The notes under the pieces: model-generated
The model's input: the letters and a program-made list of their open reading frames with translations, nothing else
Database searches by the model: none
What the model was told of the DNA's origin: nothing
Translations under genes and position numbers: made by a program
Shown here: piece by piece, positions 9,573-19,913 of the stretch
Position numbering within the stretch: position 1 is the stretch's first letter
Layout of the letters: each line of letters begins with the position of its first letter
Assembly: GCA_018287875.1 (NCBI GenBank)
Contig: JAGVVL010000017.1
Location: 682,001-746,000, forward strand
Source: Nigrospora sphaerica
Lineage: Eukaryota; Ascomycota; Sordariomycetes; Amphisphaeriales; Apiosporaceae
Reading direction: 5' to 3'
DNA length: 64,000 nt

Positions 9573-12442
9573 TCATCTCAACTTTTCGTTCTGTGCCTGC
9601 AACCACCGCACAAAATTTCGCGCTTGGATCTTGCCAAGTTCCATCTTGCCGCCGCGGCTGCGGTCGAACACCATAGTAATAACCTCCCCCGACACTTGGG
9701 GAAGCGTCATAACGCTCATGCCCTCCCGCCCTTCAATCGTCTGCACATGGGGCTTCATGCACAGCTGCGGGTCGATAGCGATGCAGATCCGCTCGTCGCT
9801 TGTGGCCACCGTCTTGTCGTCTTCGCTCGTGCACAGCTTGACGCAAGCTTCCTCCCTATCGGCTCTCTGCCATCTTCGTGTGGCGTCTGCGTACTTGGTG
9901 ATCTCAAACACCCTTGGCTGCCCAGACCCTTTTGGTCGAGCATCAATACTCGTCGTTGGACTGGCAGACAGCATCGCGGGTGTTGCTGCCGCAGAAACCG
10001 GGCTCGTGATCAGTGATTGGCTCGGCGTCGCCGTTGCAGCTTCACCGGACATCGTCGTCGTCATTGAACTCGCCGAAGCTCTTCGCTGCCCTGAGTTACC
10101 ATACGTTGAGCCTGCCGACAAGGTCCTCTGGTCTCCAACGCTAATTGTCGGGCTTACAGTTAGTTTGCCGTCGGCTGTGGCCGTTTTCATTCCCGGTCTT
10201 CTAGGCGCTTCTGGCGGCTGGGATTTGACCTCCCGCATCCTGTTCTGGGACAGGTTGCTCGTCACAAGTGCCTGTAAATGGGGGGGGCGGCATAGTGGCT
10301 CGCTGGAGCCCGGTCTGGCAGACTTTGTTCTCCAAGCCGTCATGCTGGCTACCGGTCTTTCCGATGGCACGCTTCGTGAAGCAGGCGCCCCAGTCGCAGG
10401 GCTGGCGCGAGGTTCCGAACTTCTATCCCGTATACCGTTCGGCGGGGAGTTCGTAGGTGGAAGTATTTGTGCTGCTGCTATTGGTGCGAACTCATGCCCT
10501 GGTCTTGGCTTCCGGTCTTTACCGCCAAGGTTGCAGATTTGCGTATCGAGGCTCTTTGTAGCCGATATATCCGCTTTTCGGGTGTTATATTTCGCTGCCC
10601 ACTCGTCCTCGTCCTCGTGTTCGAATACGTATGACGGCGGGCGTCCTCCTTTGGAGCCGCGTCCGTCGTCCTGGTAGTCTCCATCATCTGTGTCATCACC
10701 CCCTCTTACTCGCAGCCCTTCGAGCACTTCGTCGAAGTCAGATACGGTGTATTCAGAAGGCGTATTTGCTGGTCCGAGGGCGGGGTTCTGTCCCTCGCTC
10801 ATCGGTGCAGGTATTGGCTTTCTAAGGTTAATACTGGAAGCTCGGTACTCCTCCCATGTGTTGCACCCAGCAGCAGTGGCGATCCACTGGCGCGCTTCGT
10901 TGTACGAAGCCTCTGGATATTCCTCGCCTTCTGGAGCAGTTGTCAAATCCAGCTTGGATAGGTCCCTTGCGGGGGCCCAGCCGACATGGTTTTCGCCATC
11001 AAAGTACATGATGGGAAATTCTCTCAGGTCCACATTGGGCCCGCCATCTTCGTAGCCTTGCGCCCAGCCGAGGATCTTCTTACTGGTATGGTTGTAACAT
11101 TTTGGGGGTCGTGCGTGCTTTTGTAATAACCGAGTTTCTTCCAAAGACTTGTAGCGGCAGGCATCGATCTGTGCATCCCATCCCAAAATCAGACAAGCCC
11201 AGTACTGCTTTTCGAAATAGCAGTAATAGACATGGAAAGGCTTTGGGTTGGCGATAGGGCGGCATTCCGTCCTTCCGCTGGGCTGGAGTTGAGGGGGTTT
11301 AGGAGAACCGAAATCTGACAGTGTGAGTCTTTCCGTCTTCTTTTTGCCAGCGAAATGGTTAGAAGGCCGATAGCCTTCTTCGAGCTTTCTCTGCACCTCG
11401 GCGTTGTGAACTCTGGCAAGCTCTTCGTTGCAGTTGGGTATATAGTAGCCGATTTCGACCAACGCGGTGGGAAAATCCTTGCTTAGCGCTCCGTGTAGTG
11501 AGCCGTTGATATGCTTGGCTCCAGCCTGCAAGGCGAGAGTCTTGAAGTGCATATTGTGCTGGACACAAAAGAGGACCCAGAACTGGCGGCTTGAAGTCGG
11601 CCACTCCACAATGGTATCCCAGTGACCCTTTTCTAAGGCGTTTCTGCGCACCTGTTCGTACGAGATCATTTTTATCTTTGCCGGGGTCCTTGTTTCGTGG
11701 CTGGTATGGCCCGTGTTATCGATCCGCTGTCGTTTGGACTCGGGGGACTTCCAGGTACGCAACATCCATCGAACCCTACTGCCGTGCAACTCTAGACTGG
11801 TGGCCCAGTTTCTCACTTCTGCCAGCGGGCGCTCCGCCAGCCTTTTGTTGGACTGGTTGGACGGTGGCCCCTTCGGTGCCGCACTGGACGGCCGCGAGCG
11901 TGGAGAGGACGTCAAAGGACCTCCGACCAGCTGGGAATAAAGCAACAGGTGCTCTTCCAGTTCCCGCTGATGCCGAAGTTTGACGTCCTCTATGCTCGGA
12001 CCGGCTTTTCTCTCCACTTCGGCGATCTTTCTGGTCAACTCAACTTGAAGATTAACAAATTCAGTGCCGTGGCTTGCTCTGAGTTTGACCTCATAAGCTT
12101 GGATCAGATCCTTGATCTCCCGTTCTTTGGCACCGCCGGAACTGGCTTTGATCTCAGCCGCGTGGCGCTCAATCATCTCCTCCTGATGCCGCCTCCAATC
12201 TTCAATAGATTTGGCCATGATGAAATTCTTGTTGTTCCAAAAGACCTATGCCACTGTCAGTCGAGGTAAGCATAAGCTAGTTTGTGAATAGGGCCTAGAG
12301 CTAGCGGGTGCTGTCATGATAGGATATAATGACAGCAGGGAAATTGGCCATGGAGAGTAGAAGTTGCTTAGGGAAATATACACACCGGCAGGGCAAGGGT
12401 GGCGATACGTTGAGAATTTTTGGCTGTGTATCGGGTGGACAT
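9573..12442 (-). CDS. conserved hypothetical protein with N-terminal coiled coil (909 aa)
   Basis: Preferred model has two exons: 12442-12386 (19 codons, MSTRYTAKNSQRIATLALP) and 12245-9573, with a 140-nt intron (GTGTGT donor, CATAG acceptor, CTGAC branch site just before it). The junction is phase 0 and gives LALPVFWNNKNFIMAKSIEDW. A shorter model would begin at the ATG at 12218. Residues about 28-115 are a Glu/Lys/Arg-rich coiled coil. The middle (about 230-480) is Trp/Cys/His-containing and well ordered, with LFCVQHNMHF and GHINGSLHG-like His/Cys spacing that could bind zinc. About 500-780 is disordered Ser/Thr/Pro-rich, and the last about 110 residues look like a compact beta-rich domain. 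No family name comes to mind; function unknown. Confidence 0.83.
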
Positions 12443-13783
12443 GAAACGGCTCGGGCAAAACGTCCTTGGGTGAGATTGGTGAGGCTGTTGCTTATTGTTG
12501 GTAGTGAAACCAACAGCGCACACGCAAAACACAGGTGGTGTTTGTTCGAGCGGCCGGAGGTCCTGAGCTGGAGGCTTGGCTGGAACCAAGAGGGGTTGGT
12601 GGGCGGCGACCGGCTAAGGGTCGCGTCCACGGAAGCGCATAGAAGAAACCAAAGACGACGCCGAAGAAACAAGAAGGAGGGCGACTCCCAAACCGGCGCG
12701 TGAAGATCACGATGCCGACCCAAGGTCGCCCGGCTTGTCAGACCGTTGGGATGAAGAGGTGGAGGACGGAAGTAAAAGGATTGACTTTCCGTGCCCTGTT
12801 GCTTGGGTTGTTTCTGTAACGTAAAGAACCACAGTTTTCTGCAAGCTATCCCTCCAGCAGACTAGCGCCTAAGGCCCGTGCGTCAGTTTGGCGAGAGATT
12901 AGTTAGTGATGTATTTATTAATTAGCAAACATCGCCAGCTTTGGTGGCGTTAGAGAAATTAGGTACATCCACGCAAAGGTTCAAACTAAGAAGAAAGTGG
13001 GTCGTTACTGTTAGCCTACAACTAGTTCTTTAGCCGGCAGGTACGGTTCGTCTAGAATACCTTACAGTTGAGGCAACCGCGCTCTGTATTGACGGTCAAG
13101 TCGGATCCCATAGCAGGTGGCAAGATCATCCCCCATTAAAATGCAGAAGGTGGGAAGACGAGGTGCAAATCATAAACAGAAGTCGCAAAACTCTGCCTCG
13201 GTCCGTGTCTCCATCCCTTGATGCAACACGGCCATGCCACGTGCCTTACGAGTAGTAGCACCAATTTTCGGGTCGCAAATGTCCACCTCCTTTGCCCCTC
13301 GCTTCTAGCCTTAGACTAGAGACCCCTTTCCTACCGACCGAATGTTAAGATACAGTCATCCGTGCCGCGAAAAAATTCAAGCAAGAGATACGCACGGTTT
13401 GCCCAGTATTCATTTCCCGTGCGGCTAAGCCTTTGGCGGGAAACTACAGGTCAGTCGCGGCCTTCAATATAATAACAAGAGGACATAAATTTGGGGGGGG
13501 GGGTGAAGAGAAGTTGTTGAACCAGCGGCAGTGAATTCCCTACGCGTACCGCCTTCCGCCTCCAATGGAACTTCAGGCTTGAGAAAGACATAGATTCCCA
13601 TAAAACCGGCACCAGCAGGCCAGGGATAAGTACTTGCACACATATAATCCGCCAAAAATACCTAGACCGGGTCGAATGAGGTAGCATAGCACGCGAGAGC
13701 AAAAGCCCAGATGGGTTGCCCCCGCGCGCCGCGGACAGCGGCCTCTTGGCCGGCGTCCTTTTTTCCTTCTGAAAATATCTCAT
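12443..13783. other. intergenic: promoter side of the 909-residue gene and 3' flank of a small gene
   Basis: The part near 12443-12800 should hold the promoter of the leftward 909-residue gene. 12.88-13.4 kb is a moderately AT-rich stretch with nothing recognisable. An 11-base G run occurs at about 13493-13503. No protein-like frame is seen. Confidence 0.5.
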
Positions 13784-14053
13784 TCACCACGTATAAAAGT
13801 CGGCGCTGCGCCAGCCGAGGCTCTTGACGGCAAAGTCGCTCATCTCCATGTCGTTCATGAGCCGTTCGCGCTGGTCTTTGCAGCTCTGGCAGTCCTCACC
13901 GCGGAACTCCTCCTCGGCGCGGCGGATGCCCATGGTGCACCGGCCAAAGGACCCGCGGCGACGCGCGTCCCGGCACCACTGCGTGTTGGTGTTCTCGGCC
14001 ATGCGCTCGTTGCAAGTCGGACAGATCGAGAGCGTCTTGACTTTGCGGCACAT
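13784..14053 (-). CDS. small Cys-rich hypothetical protein (89 aa)
   Basis: An intact frame from the ATG at 14053 gives MCRKVKTLSICPTCNERM and ends with SLGWRSADFYTW. It has two CxxC pairs (CPTC near residue 11 and CQSC near residue 55) plus three further Cys, a pattern seen in the many short lineage-specific, zinc-binding-like proteins of Pezizomycotina. No signal peptide. The sequence upstream on the minus strand has gene-like features: a TTTATATACA element near 14440-14449 and two CAG/GTAA donor-like sites (about 14208 and 14282) that could belong to 5' UTR introns. Function unknown; it could also be a chance frame, but the conserved Cys layout argues for a gene. Confidence 0.55.
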   Translation of the reverse strand: MCRKVKTLSICPTCNERMAENTNTQWCRDARRRGSFGRCTMGIRRAEEEFRGEDCQSCKDQRERLMNDMEMSDFAVKSLGWRSADFYTW

Positions 14054-16356
14054 GGTTGGCTGCAGCGCCGAGGGGAGGGGTAGGGCGGTCGCGGTCAGCC
14101 CCAGTGCTCTCCGTGAGAGGGGGGAAGAGTGCTGGGGATGAACTCTGCGCCCGTACGGGACGCAAGGGCTGTAGGGGTCTGCCTGGATTTACCTGGGTAC
14201 AGAGCCGCAGGTCCGATCGGCTGGAAGGGGAGCTTGCGTCAGCTGGGCTTGGAGAACGGTGCGGATATGCACGGTGAGGTTACCTGGGCACGGCGCTGAA
14301 TCTGAAACAAGCAGCAGTTTGGTTGGAGGTTTGTGTGCTTGCGCGCTTGAGCAACAGTTATATGGGGAGCGGTGGCTAGGTTGGCTCTCCTTATTCGTCA
14401 CCTGCCTCTGCTGCCTCTGCTTTTGTCGCCGTGAGTGGTGTATATAAAGCATGGTGTATTGCCCCAGACCAGGCCCAGGGGTTTCAATTGCGAGACGCCC
14501 TCTTATACATCGCCGCCACCTTCAACCATCCCTGTCACATCCCCCCTGGAGCATCTTTTGTGCAGCTGGTCCCTTTGGGTCTATGGCAGCGGCGCCGTGC
14601 CGCAAGCTCGACCAAATGATCCACATCCCTTGCTCCTTTCGTCGCGATTCGCAGCGGGGGCCGATCAGTCTGGGCGGTTCGAGGCCTATCGTGCCTGAGA
14701 ATTGCCGGCGCGTGACACAGGACATTGTGCAGCGTACCGTTGGCCGCCTCGGGGGGTTGGCCACATACAAGCCGTAGCGCGGGCTCGCTGCATGGGACAG
14801 CCGAATGGGTAGCTCCGGTACCTCGATCGCACTGCCCCGGGCTACGGTGGTATCAAGTGAGGCCATATCGACTGAGCGGCCGAGAGCAAGGCCGCTCCGG
14901 TCTGGCCGCTGGCCACACAATGGCCCTGGCCATGTCAGGGCTGGCTGAGAGCTTGGCCACGGAGCCTAAGGGCGTGGGACGGCCTGGCCAGACGGCAGCG
15001 ATGGAGGAATCCCGCAAGACATATGTGACTCCCCGCGAACAATCGAGTCGTGCAACAGAGTCCCGCCAGCGGCAAGCCGTAAATCCCGAGAATCGAGCAA
15101 GCAGGCCTGTAGCACAACCGATGGGGAAAGCTTGCAGCCGGCAGCCCCTTGCCCCCTTGTCTTAGGATCGATGCATCCCCATAATGATGTTTGCCGCTAT
15201 CCTAGCGTCGGGGTTGGACAACCGGCGATGTGTGATGTGGCGACGCAACGATCCTCAAGCCAGCAATCGATTACAAAAAGGATGGGGTCTGGATCGCGAG
15301 AGGCTGCTTCGGGAATTATGCGTCAAGTCAGTTACACAGAGCGGGTAGGCGAAGATGTGACGGGGGTTCGAGGATGCTTGTTCCGAGATCTGACAGGTAA
15401 CGTACATGGCCCGCCGGCGAGAGGCAGTGGAAAATTGATGAATCGTTCGGATAAGGAACCGGAATGAGAGACAGGGGAGGCGCAGTGGAAAAGAACCAAG
15501 GGGTGGAAGGGGAGAGGACGCGGCGGTTGAGTAATGGAGCGCGAACCACGTCCGTATTGGACCCTCAATAAGTACGTTTACAGGCATTCATCCTACCAGC
15601 CTATCATACCTCGCCACCAATTGGCCTTGTACAAGTGCGGAGAAGCCGCAGCCGAGCTCACTCACCACAGAACATACCCTTGGGGCTCTGCTGGAACAGA
15701 AGGGCGTCGTGCAACATGGACACAGGCAGAAGGAGATCTGGACCATTGTCACATAGGATCTCGGTCGTTCCCTCGATGATAGCGAGACTCGTGTGTCGGT
15801 TACGAGGGTGGTCCCTGGGAACTACTGTTGTGGGGTCTTATTCCTTGGGCCTTATTCGATGGTGACGCTCGAAACACAGCAGTTCGGTTCATGCAGGAGA
15901 ATCTTTCATCGGTAAGGTTCTATTACGGGCAGAGCCATAAGCACTAGGGCTAAAAGTTCTAGAACAGTACCCAAGCGTATTCTTACGAGGGCGTCTTTGC
16001 TAATCATGATCCCGGGTGAGTGGCTTTTGGGTAGGCATAGATGTGCTGAGGACAGATTCATGTTTCCAAATCCATGGATTGGCCCAAATCATGTTTCTAC
16101 GACAGCACTTCTCCGATGCCTTCCGCCACGGACCAAGAAATAAGGACCGGTGAAGTTAGGTGACAATGACCCAATGTTTTCCGGCAAAGTCGGGTAGGCA
16201 CTTAAAGCAAAGTAACGACCTGATGACTTGCTATGGCACTATCTAACCACCGAGGCCCTTCATAACAACGCAGCCTCAGAGTCGGATACCCTTCGAGTTG
16301 CAAATGAGGTGGCCCTAACTCAGCTGTACCCCTTGGTTCAGGGTGTCAGCTTCTTC
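14054..16356. other. intergenic, no supported gene
   Basis: The first about 400 bases probably form the promoter and leader of the small Cys-rich gene (minus strand). The rest, 14.45-16.35 kb, contains only short overlapping frames on both strands with no motif, signal peptide or consistent codon bias. No repeats longer than a few bases stand out. Confidence 0.45.
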
Positions 16357-16849
16357 CTAGCTGGTACCGATGTCCGTGCTGCAGTTGAAGAAGGACTGTC
16401 CCCAATAACAGGATATGCTGCGCTTGTCACAGTCATGTTCGTAGTCCAAGTACGGCCAACAGGTGCCGTGCTGTTGGTCGTCGATGTCAAAGATGCCCCA
16501 GTTTCGGGCATCGTAGATCGCTATCATCCATGCGTTAATTTGCAAAATGCGGAAACGGTATGCTGATTCCATTGGGAATGGCTTACTGAAATGACCAAAG
16601 CCGGTGTTGTACTCGAGTACCTCGGGAGCCGCTTCGAGATCGGGCAACTCATGACCCGACAGCCCTGTTTATCTCCGCTCGCGTCTGATCGTAGAGCCAC
16701 CACTGGGCGTAGTCCAGGTTCTCACAGCCTGGCTCGGGCAGACTGACGAATTTGATGCCACCATAATAGCGGATATTATATTCGTAGATGTAGGAGTCAG
16801 CTCGCACCAGCCAGGCGAAGGCGAGATGGAGGAGGAAGAGTAAAAACAT
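16357..16849 (-). pseudogene. candidate secreted protein gene interrupted by a frameshift
   Basis: Starting from the ATG at 16849 the frame opens with a convincing signal peptide (MFLLFLLHLAFAWLVRADS), continues through YIYEYNIRYYGGIKF and a WWLYDQTRAE block, and stops at 16648-16650. A second frame, shifted by one base, picks up immediately, runs to 16357 and is equally protein-like (YNTGFGHFSKPF, WMIAIYDARNWGIFDID, four Cys). The combined span of 493 nt is one base off a multiple of three, and the gap is too short for an intron. The reading is therefore a recent frameshift or a sequence error in a small secreted protein of about 160 residues. I do not recognise the family. Confidence 0.45.
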
Positions 16850-18854
16850 GGCTTCTGAATGCTTCGGAAATGATCGAGTGTTGGTCGTAGGTGATGTTCC
16901 GTCATGGGTTTTCTGTTCACGATGGATATCTATGTTTATACTATTCGAAATTCCTGGGACCGATGTAATGTGGAACAACCGGTGATGTGAGGTTCGGGGC
17001 GGTTTAGGTAAGCTGCTACCATGATTTCTATTCATTCGATACTAGGTGAACACTTAATGCTGATATGCACTGCTACCTACCTTTCACCTCCAGTGATACG
17101 TTGTAATGTTTGCTACATGTTCCCCCATTCAAAGATCCATGTAGCGCACCCACCTTGGTTGAATCTTTCAAATATTTTTTGTTCTGCGTGTTTATTTCCG
17201 GTGGGCTCCATTGTGCAATTACTGGGCTCACCTTCTGAAACAAGGCTTCTATTGGACAAGCTTTACGCATCACGTGGAAACTCGAGTCGTATACCAGCGC
17301 CACAAACCAAGCAATGGAAATTTCGACCAATACAGATTATTGTGTAACGGACAACTGCGCAAGCCTAACTTGAAACGGAGAGAAGAATTATTCACAACAT
17401 GAAGTTCGCAAGTTCGGTCTCTATTAGGGCCAGGGTGGGGAGACGTTTACCTCCAACCACCCCTCCTTACGAGCGCACCCCAAACCTATCACACTCGTAT
17501 CACACTTTGAGGTATATGACGTGAGCGGGCACGCGTCGCGGCGACCCGTGCGCAATACTTGATAGAAAGTGATTCGCCTATTCTGGGGAAGAACGTCTCG
17601 TAGCCACGGGAACTGCTGCCGTTGATACACCGCGCAAAGATTACTGGTCGGAACGTTTGTTGGAAGAAGCAAACATCATGGTCAGGGCGACGAAAGAGCA
17701 GGGAAGGTTTCGACTTTATTTGTTTAGTCCATTTCTGACGCTACAAGTGATTCCAAGGGGAGTTTGACTCGAGATGACCCCTTCCCATGTAACGTCGATG
17801 TGGGGAGCTGTCTACACGTCCATCATGAAGAGAAAATATAACAGAGATGTAAAAGCGGCGACTAATAATTTCCAACTATTCTCAGCAGAAACAATAAGCA
17901 TGTAGCTAATTGTATGATACGCTCAAAGAATACAATAAAAAGCTGTGTCTAGGGTCCCAGTGCAGATTTACCGGGAAGGATTAGGCATAATTCCTTCGTA
18001 CTTTGTTTTCATTCTCGTCGTGCTGATTTTGTCTTTTTCGCGCCTGACGTACGGTATGGACCGGATTATTCGAAAGGAGTGGCAAACGGTTGAGCATAGT
18101 ACATCCAAATGCCCTGGCTTGAGGCGGTTAATACTCCAGCCTATTGCGAAGCCAGAAAGCTTCGTTCCCCGTTGTTCTTGGATTTGCTGAGATTGCCTTG
18201 CGCTGGAAGCAGATCCGGGATAGCGCCTTGGGGCGGCGCAGAGGTGCTCTCTGATGTGGGAAGCCAGGGCAGCGATGATGAGATCACCCTGCTAGGTTCA
18301 GACCGAGATATGGACACTGTCCAACGGAAGGAAGCCGGAGAGGCCGGTAATGAAAGCGGACCCGTATTCGCTAGTGTTGGGACTCGATCTCAACCCCTTG
18401 GACGTCGAGTATATAAAAGGTATCTCCTCTCTCCTCCGGTTCCCTCTCTCTCTCTCTTCCCTCTTGAATCAATCGATCTATTCTCGTTTAACAGCTATGA
18501 AGGTGGAGTAGTTATGGCCATATTGGATGGTTGCAAACGCTGATGCCCATTAGTAGAGTTCGCGCGTGAGACTCCGGACCTCGGGAAACGTCGGAACGAA
18601 AGGCTCGAGCGAAGTGGACCTGCGTATATCAGGGGACTGGAGGACCCGAGTGAAGGAGAGGAGACCCGGGGATCACTGGACCATCTATTGAGCCCTATAC
18701 TGGGCATAAACGGGGAGAAGCCCCCTTATCCTTCCGTACATCGATGGCTCCTCTGACACCCATCCCCGGCGGAACCAGGCGGCCGCAAGTGCCCAATAGC
18801 TCAGAAGACAGAGGACTGCTACAACCACGCCTGTAGCCTTCCGAAACAGTATGC
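16850..18854. other. intergenic with relatively AT-rich part and an orphan promoter
   Basis: 17.0-18.0 kb is less GC-rich than most of the window, with no coherent protein frame. 18.40-18.50 kb has a strong core-promoter look (see separate entry). The last about 250 bases are the 3' flank of the oxidoreductase gene. Confidence 0.5.
18410..18497 (+). promoter_or_regulatory. TATA box plus CT-rich leader without a following gene
   Basis: TATATAAAA at 18410-18418 is followed by a CT tract (about 18424-18465), then an ACAGCTATGAAGG context at the first ATG (18497). This is the arrangement of a strong filamentous-fungal promoter. The ATG opens only four codons before TAG, and the next ATG opens eight codons. 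No spliced continuation is obvious. It may drive a non-coding RNA or be what is left of a gene. Confidence 0.4.
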
Positions 18855-19913
18855 TCAGGGAACATAAACAACTCGACCCTTAAGAGTCTTGTCGTTCCAA
18901 GTTGCCTCGATGTCCTTGAGCGGCACGGCCGTGGTATCGAGAGCGGGCCACGACGCCACGGCTTCCAGCAGAGCGGGTAGCTCCTTGCCCAGTTGTGACA
19001 TGCTCCCTGCGGTCGCCAACGTCAGTATGCGGGAAAAGCCAAGACGAGCCCGCGCCAAGGGCTTCCGACTCCGAGACGGGGGGCAGAAACGAGGGGGGTA
19101 CGTACAGCTCCCGGGGCCAGCGCCGCGGATGGTCAGGTCGGTGGAGCGCAGAAGGGCGGCGGGCAGGGCGGCGTCGGCGCGGCCGGACAGGGTGCCGATC
19201 TGGACGTACTGGACGGGCTTGCCCGGGGGGCGGGCGGCGAGGGCGTCGAAGAAATGCTCGGCGGCGGCGCCGTAGACGTAGTCGAGGACGACGTCGGGGC
19301 CGACGGCGGCGAGGGCGGCGGCAGCGGGGGTTTCGGGGTCGTCGAGGACGACGACGGCGTCGAGGCCCGGCACGGCGCGCAGGGCAGCGGCATCGCGGGC
19401 GGCGCCGACAACGCGGGCGGCGCCGAGGGCGCGCGCGGCGTGCACGGCGAGCCGGCCGCTGGCGCTCGTGGCGCCCAGCACGAGGCAGGTCCAGGCGGCG
19501 GGGCGTGTGGGGGCGCGCGCCTGCAGGGCCATCCAGCCGCTCATGGCCGGGTTGACGGCGGCGGCGAAGGCGACGGGGTCGCCGACGGCGGCGGGCAGCG
19601 GGACGGTCAGGGTCCCGCCGCCGCCGGGACGGGGCACGTTGACGCGCTCGGCCAGGGTGCCGAAGCCGTCGCCGAAGCCCAGCACGTAGTACAGGGCGCC
19701 GGTGGCCGGGTCGCGGCCCACGGCGTCGACGCCCGGCGTGTGCGGCAGCGTGCGGGCCGAGTAGTGGCGGCCGGCGGCGCGCGACCGCACCACGTTGTGC
19801 GCGCCCGCGGCCACGATGCGGAGCTGCAGCTCGTCGGCCGACGGCGGAGCCGGCTCGGCCGTCTCGGCGTAGCGGGGCCCGTCGGCCCAGGATGCGACTT
19901 GGGCTGCGTGCAT
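18855..19913 (-). CDS. zinc-free MDR / quinone-oxidoreductase-like protein (319 aa)
   Basis: Two exons: 19913-19106 and 19006-18855, with a 99-nt intron (GTACGT donor, GACCGCAG acceptor) that keeps the frame open if read through. Splicing joins GAGPGS directly to WSMSQLGKELPALLEA. The start is the ATG MHAAQVASW; no ATG lies in the open frame upstream. A GroES-like half (about residues 1-115) is followed by a Rossmann fold with LGATSASGRLAVHAARALGA at about 146-165 for NAD(P)H, then VVLDYVYG and VQYVQIGTLSG. The Cys/His zinc ligands of alcohol dehydrogenases are not apparent, pointing to a QOR-type member reducing quinones or enones. Exon 1 is extremely GC- and Ala-rich compared with its neighbours. 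Substrate unknown. Confidence 0.92.
   Translation of the reverse strand: MHAAQVASWADGPRYAETAEPAPPSADELQLRIVAAGAHNVVRSRAAGRHYSARTLPHTPGVDAVGRDPATGALYYVLGFGDGFGTLAERVNVPRPGGGGTLTVPLPAAVGDPVAFAAAVNPAMSGWMALQARAPTRPAAWTCLVLGATSASGRLAVHAARALGAARVVGAARDAAALRAVPGLDAVVVLDDPETPAAAALAAVGPDVVLDYVYGAAAEHFFDALAARPPGKPVQYVQIGTLSGRADAALPAALLRSTDLTIRGAGPGSCTYPPRFCPPSRSRKPLARARLGFSRILTLATAGSMSQLGKELPALLEAVASWPALDTTAVPLKDIEATWNDKTLKGRVVYVP

Noticed and set aside
9538..10677. 379-codon plus-strand frame antisense to the 909-residue gene
   Set aside because: It runs opposite the disordered Ser/Thr-rich part of a better-supported gene and shows no domain.
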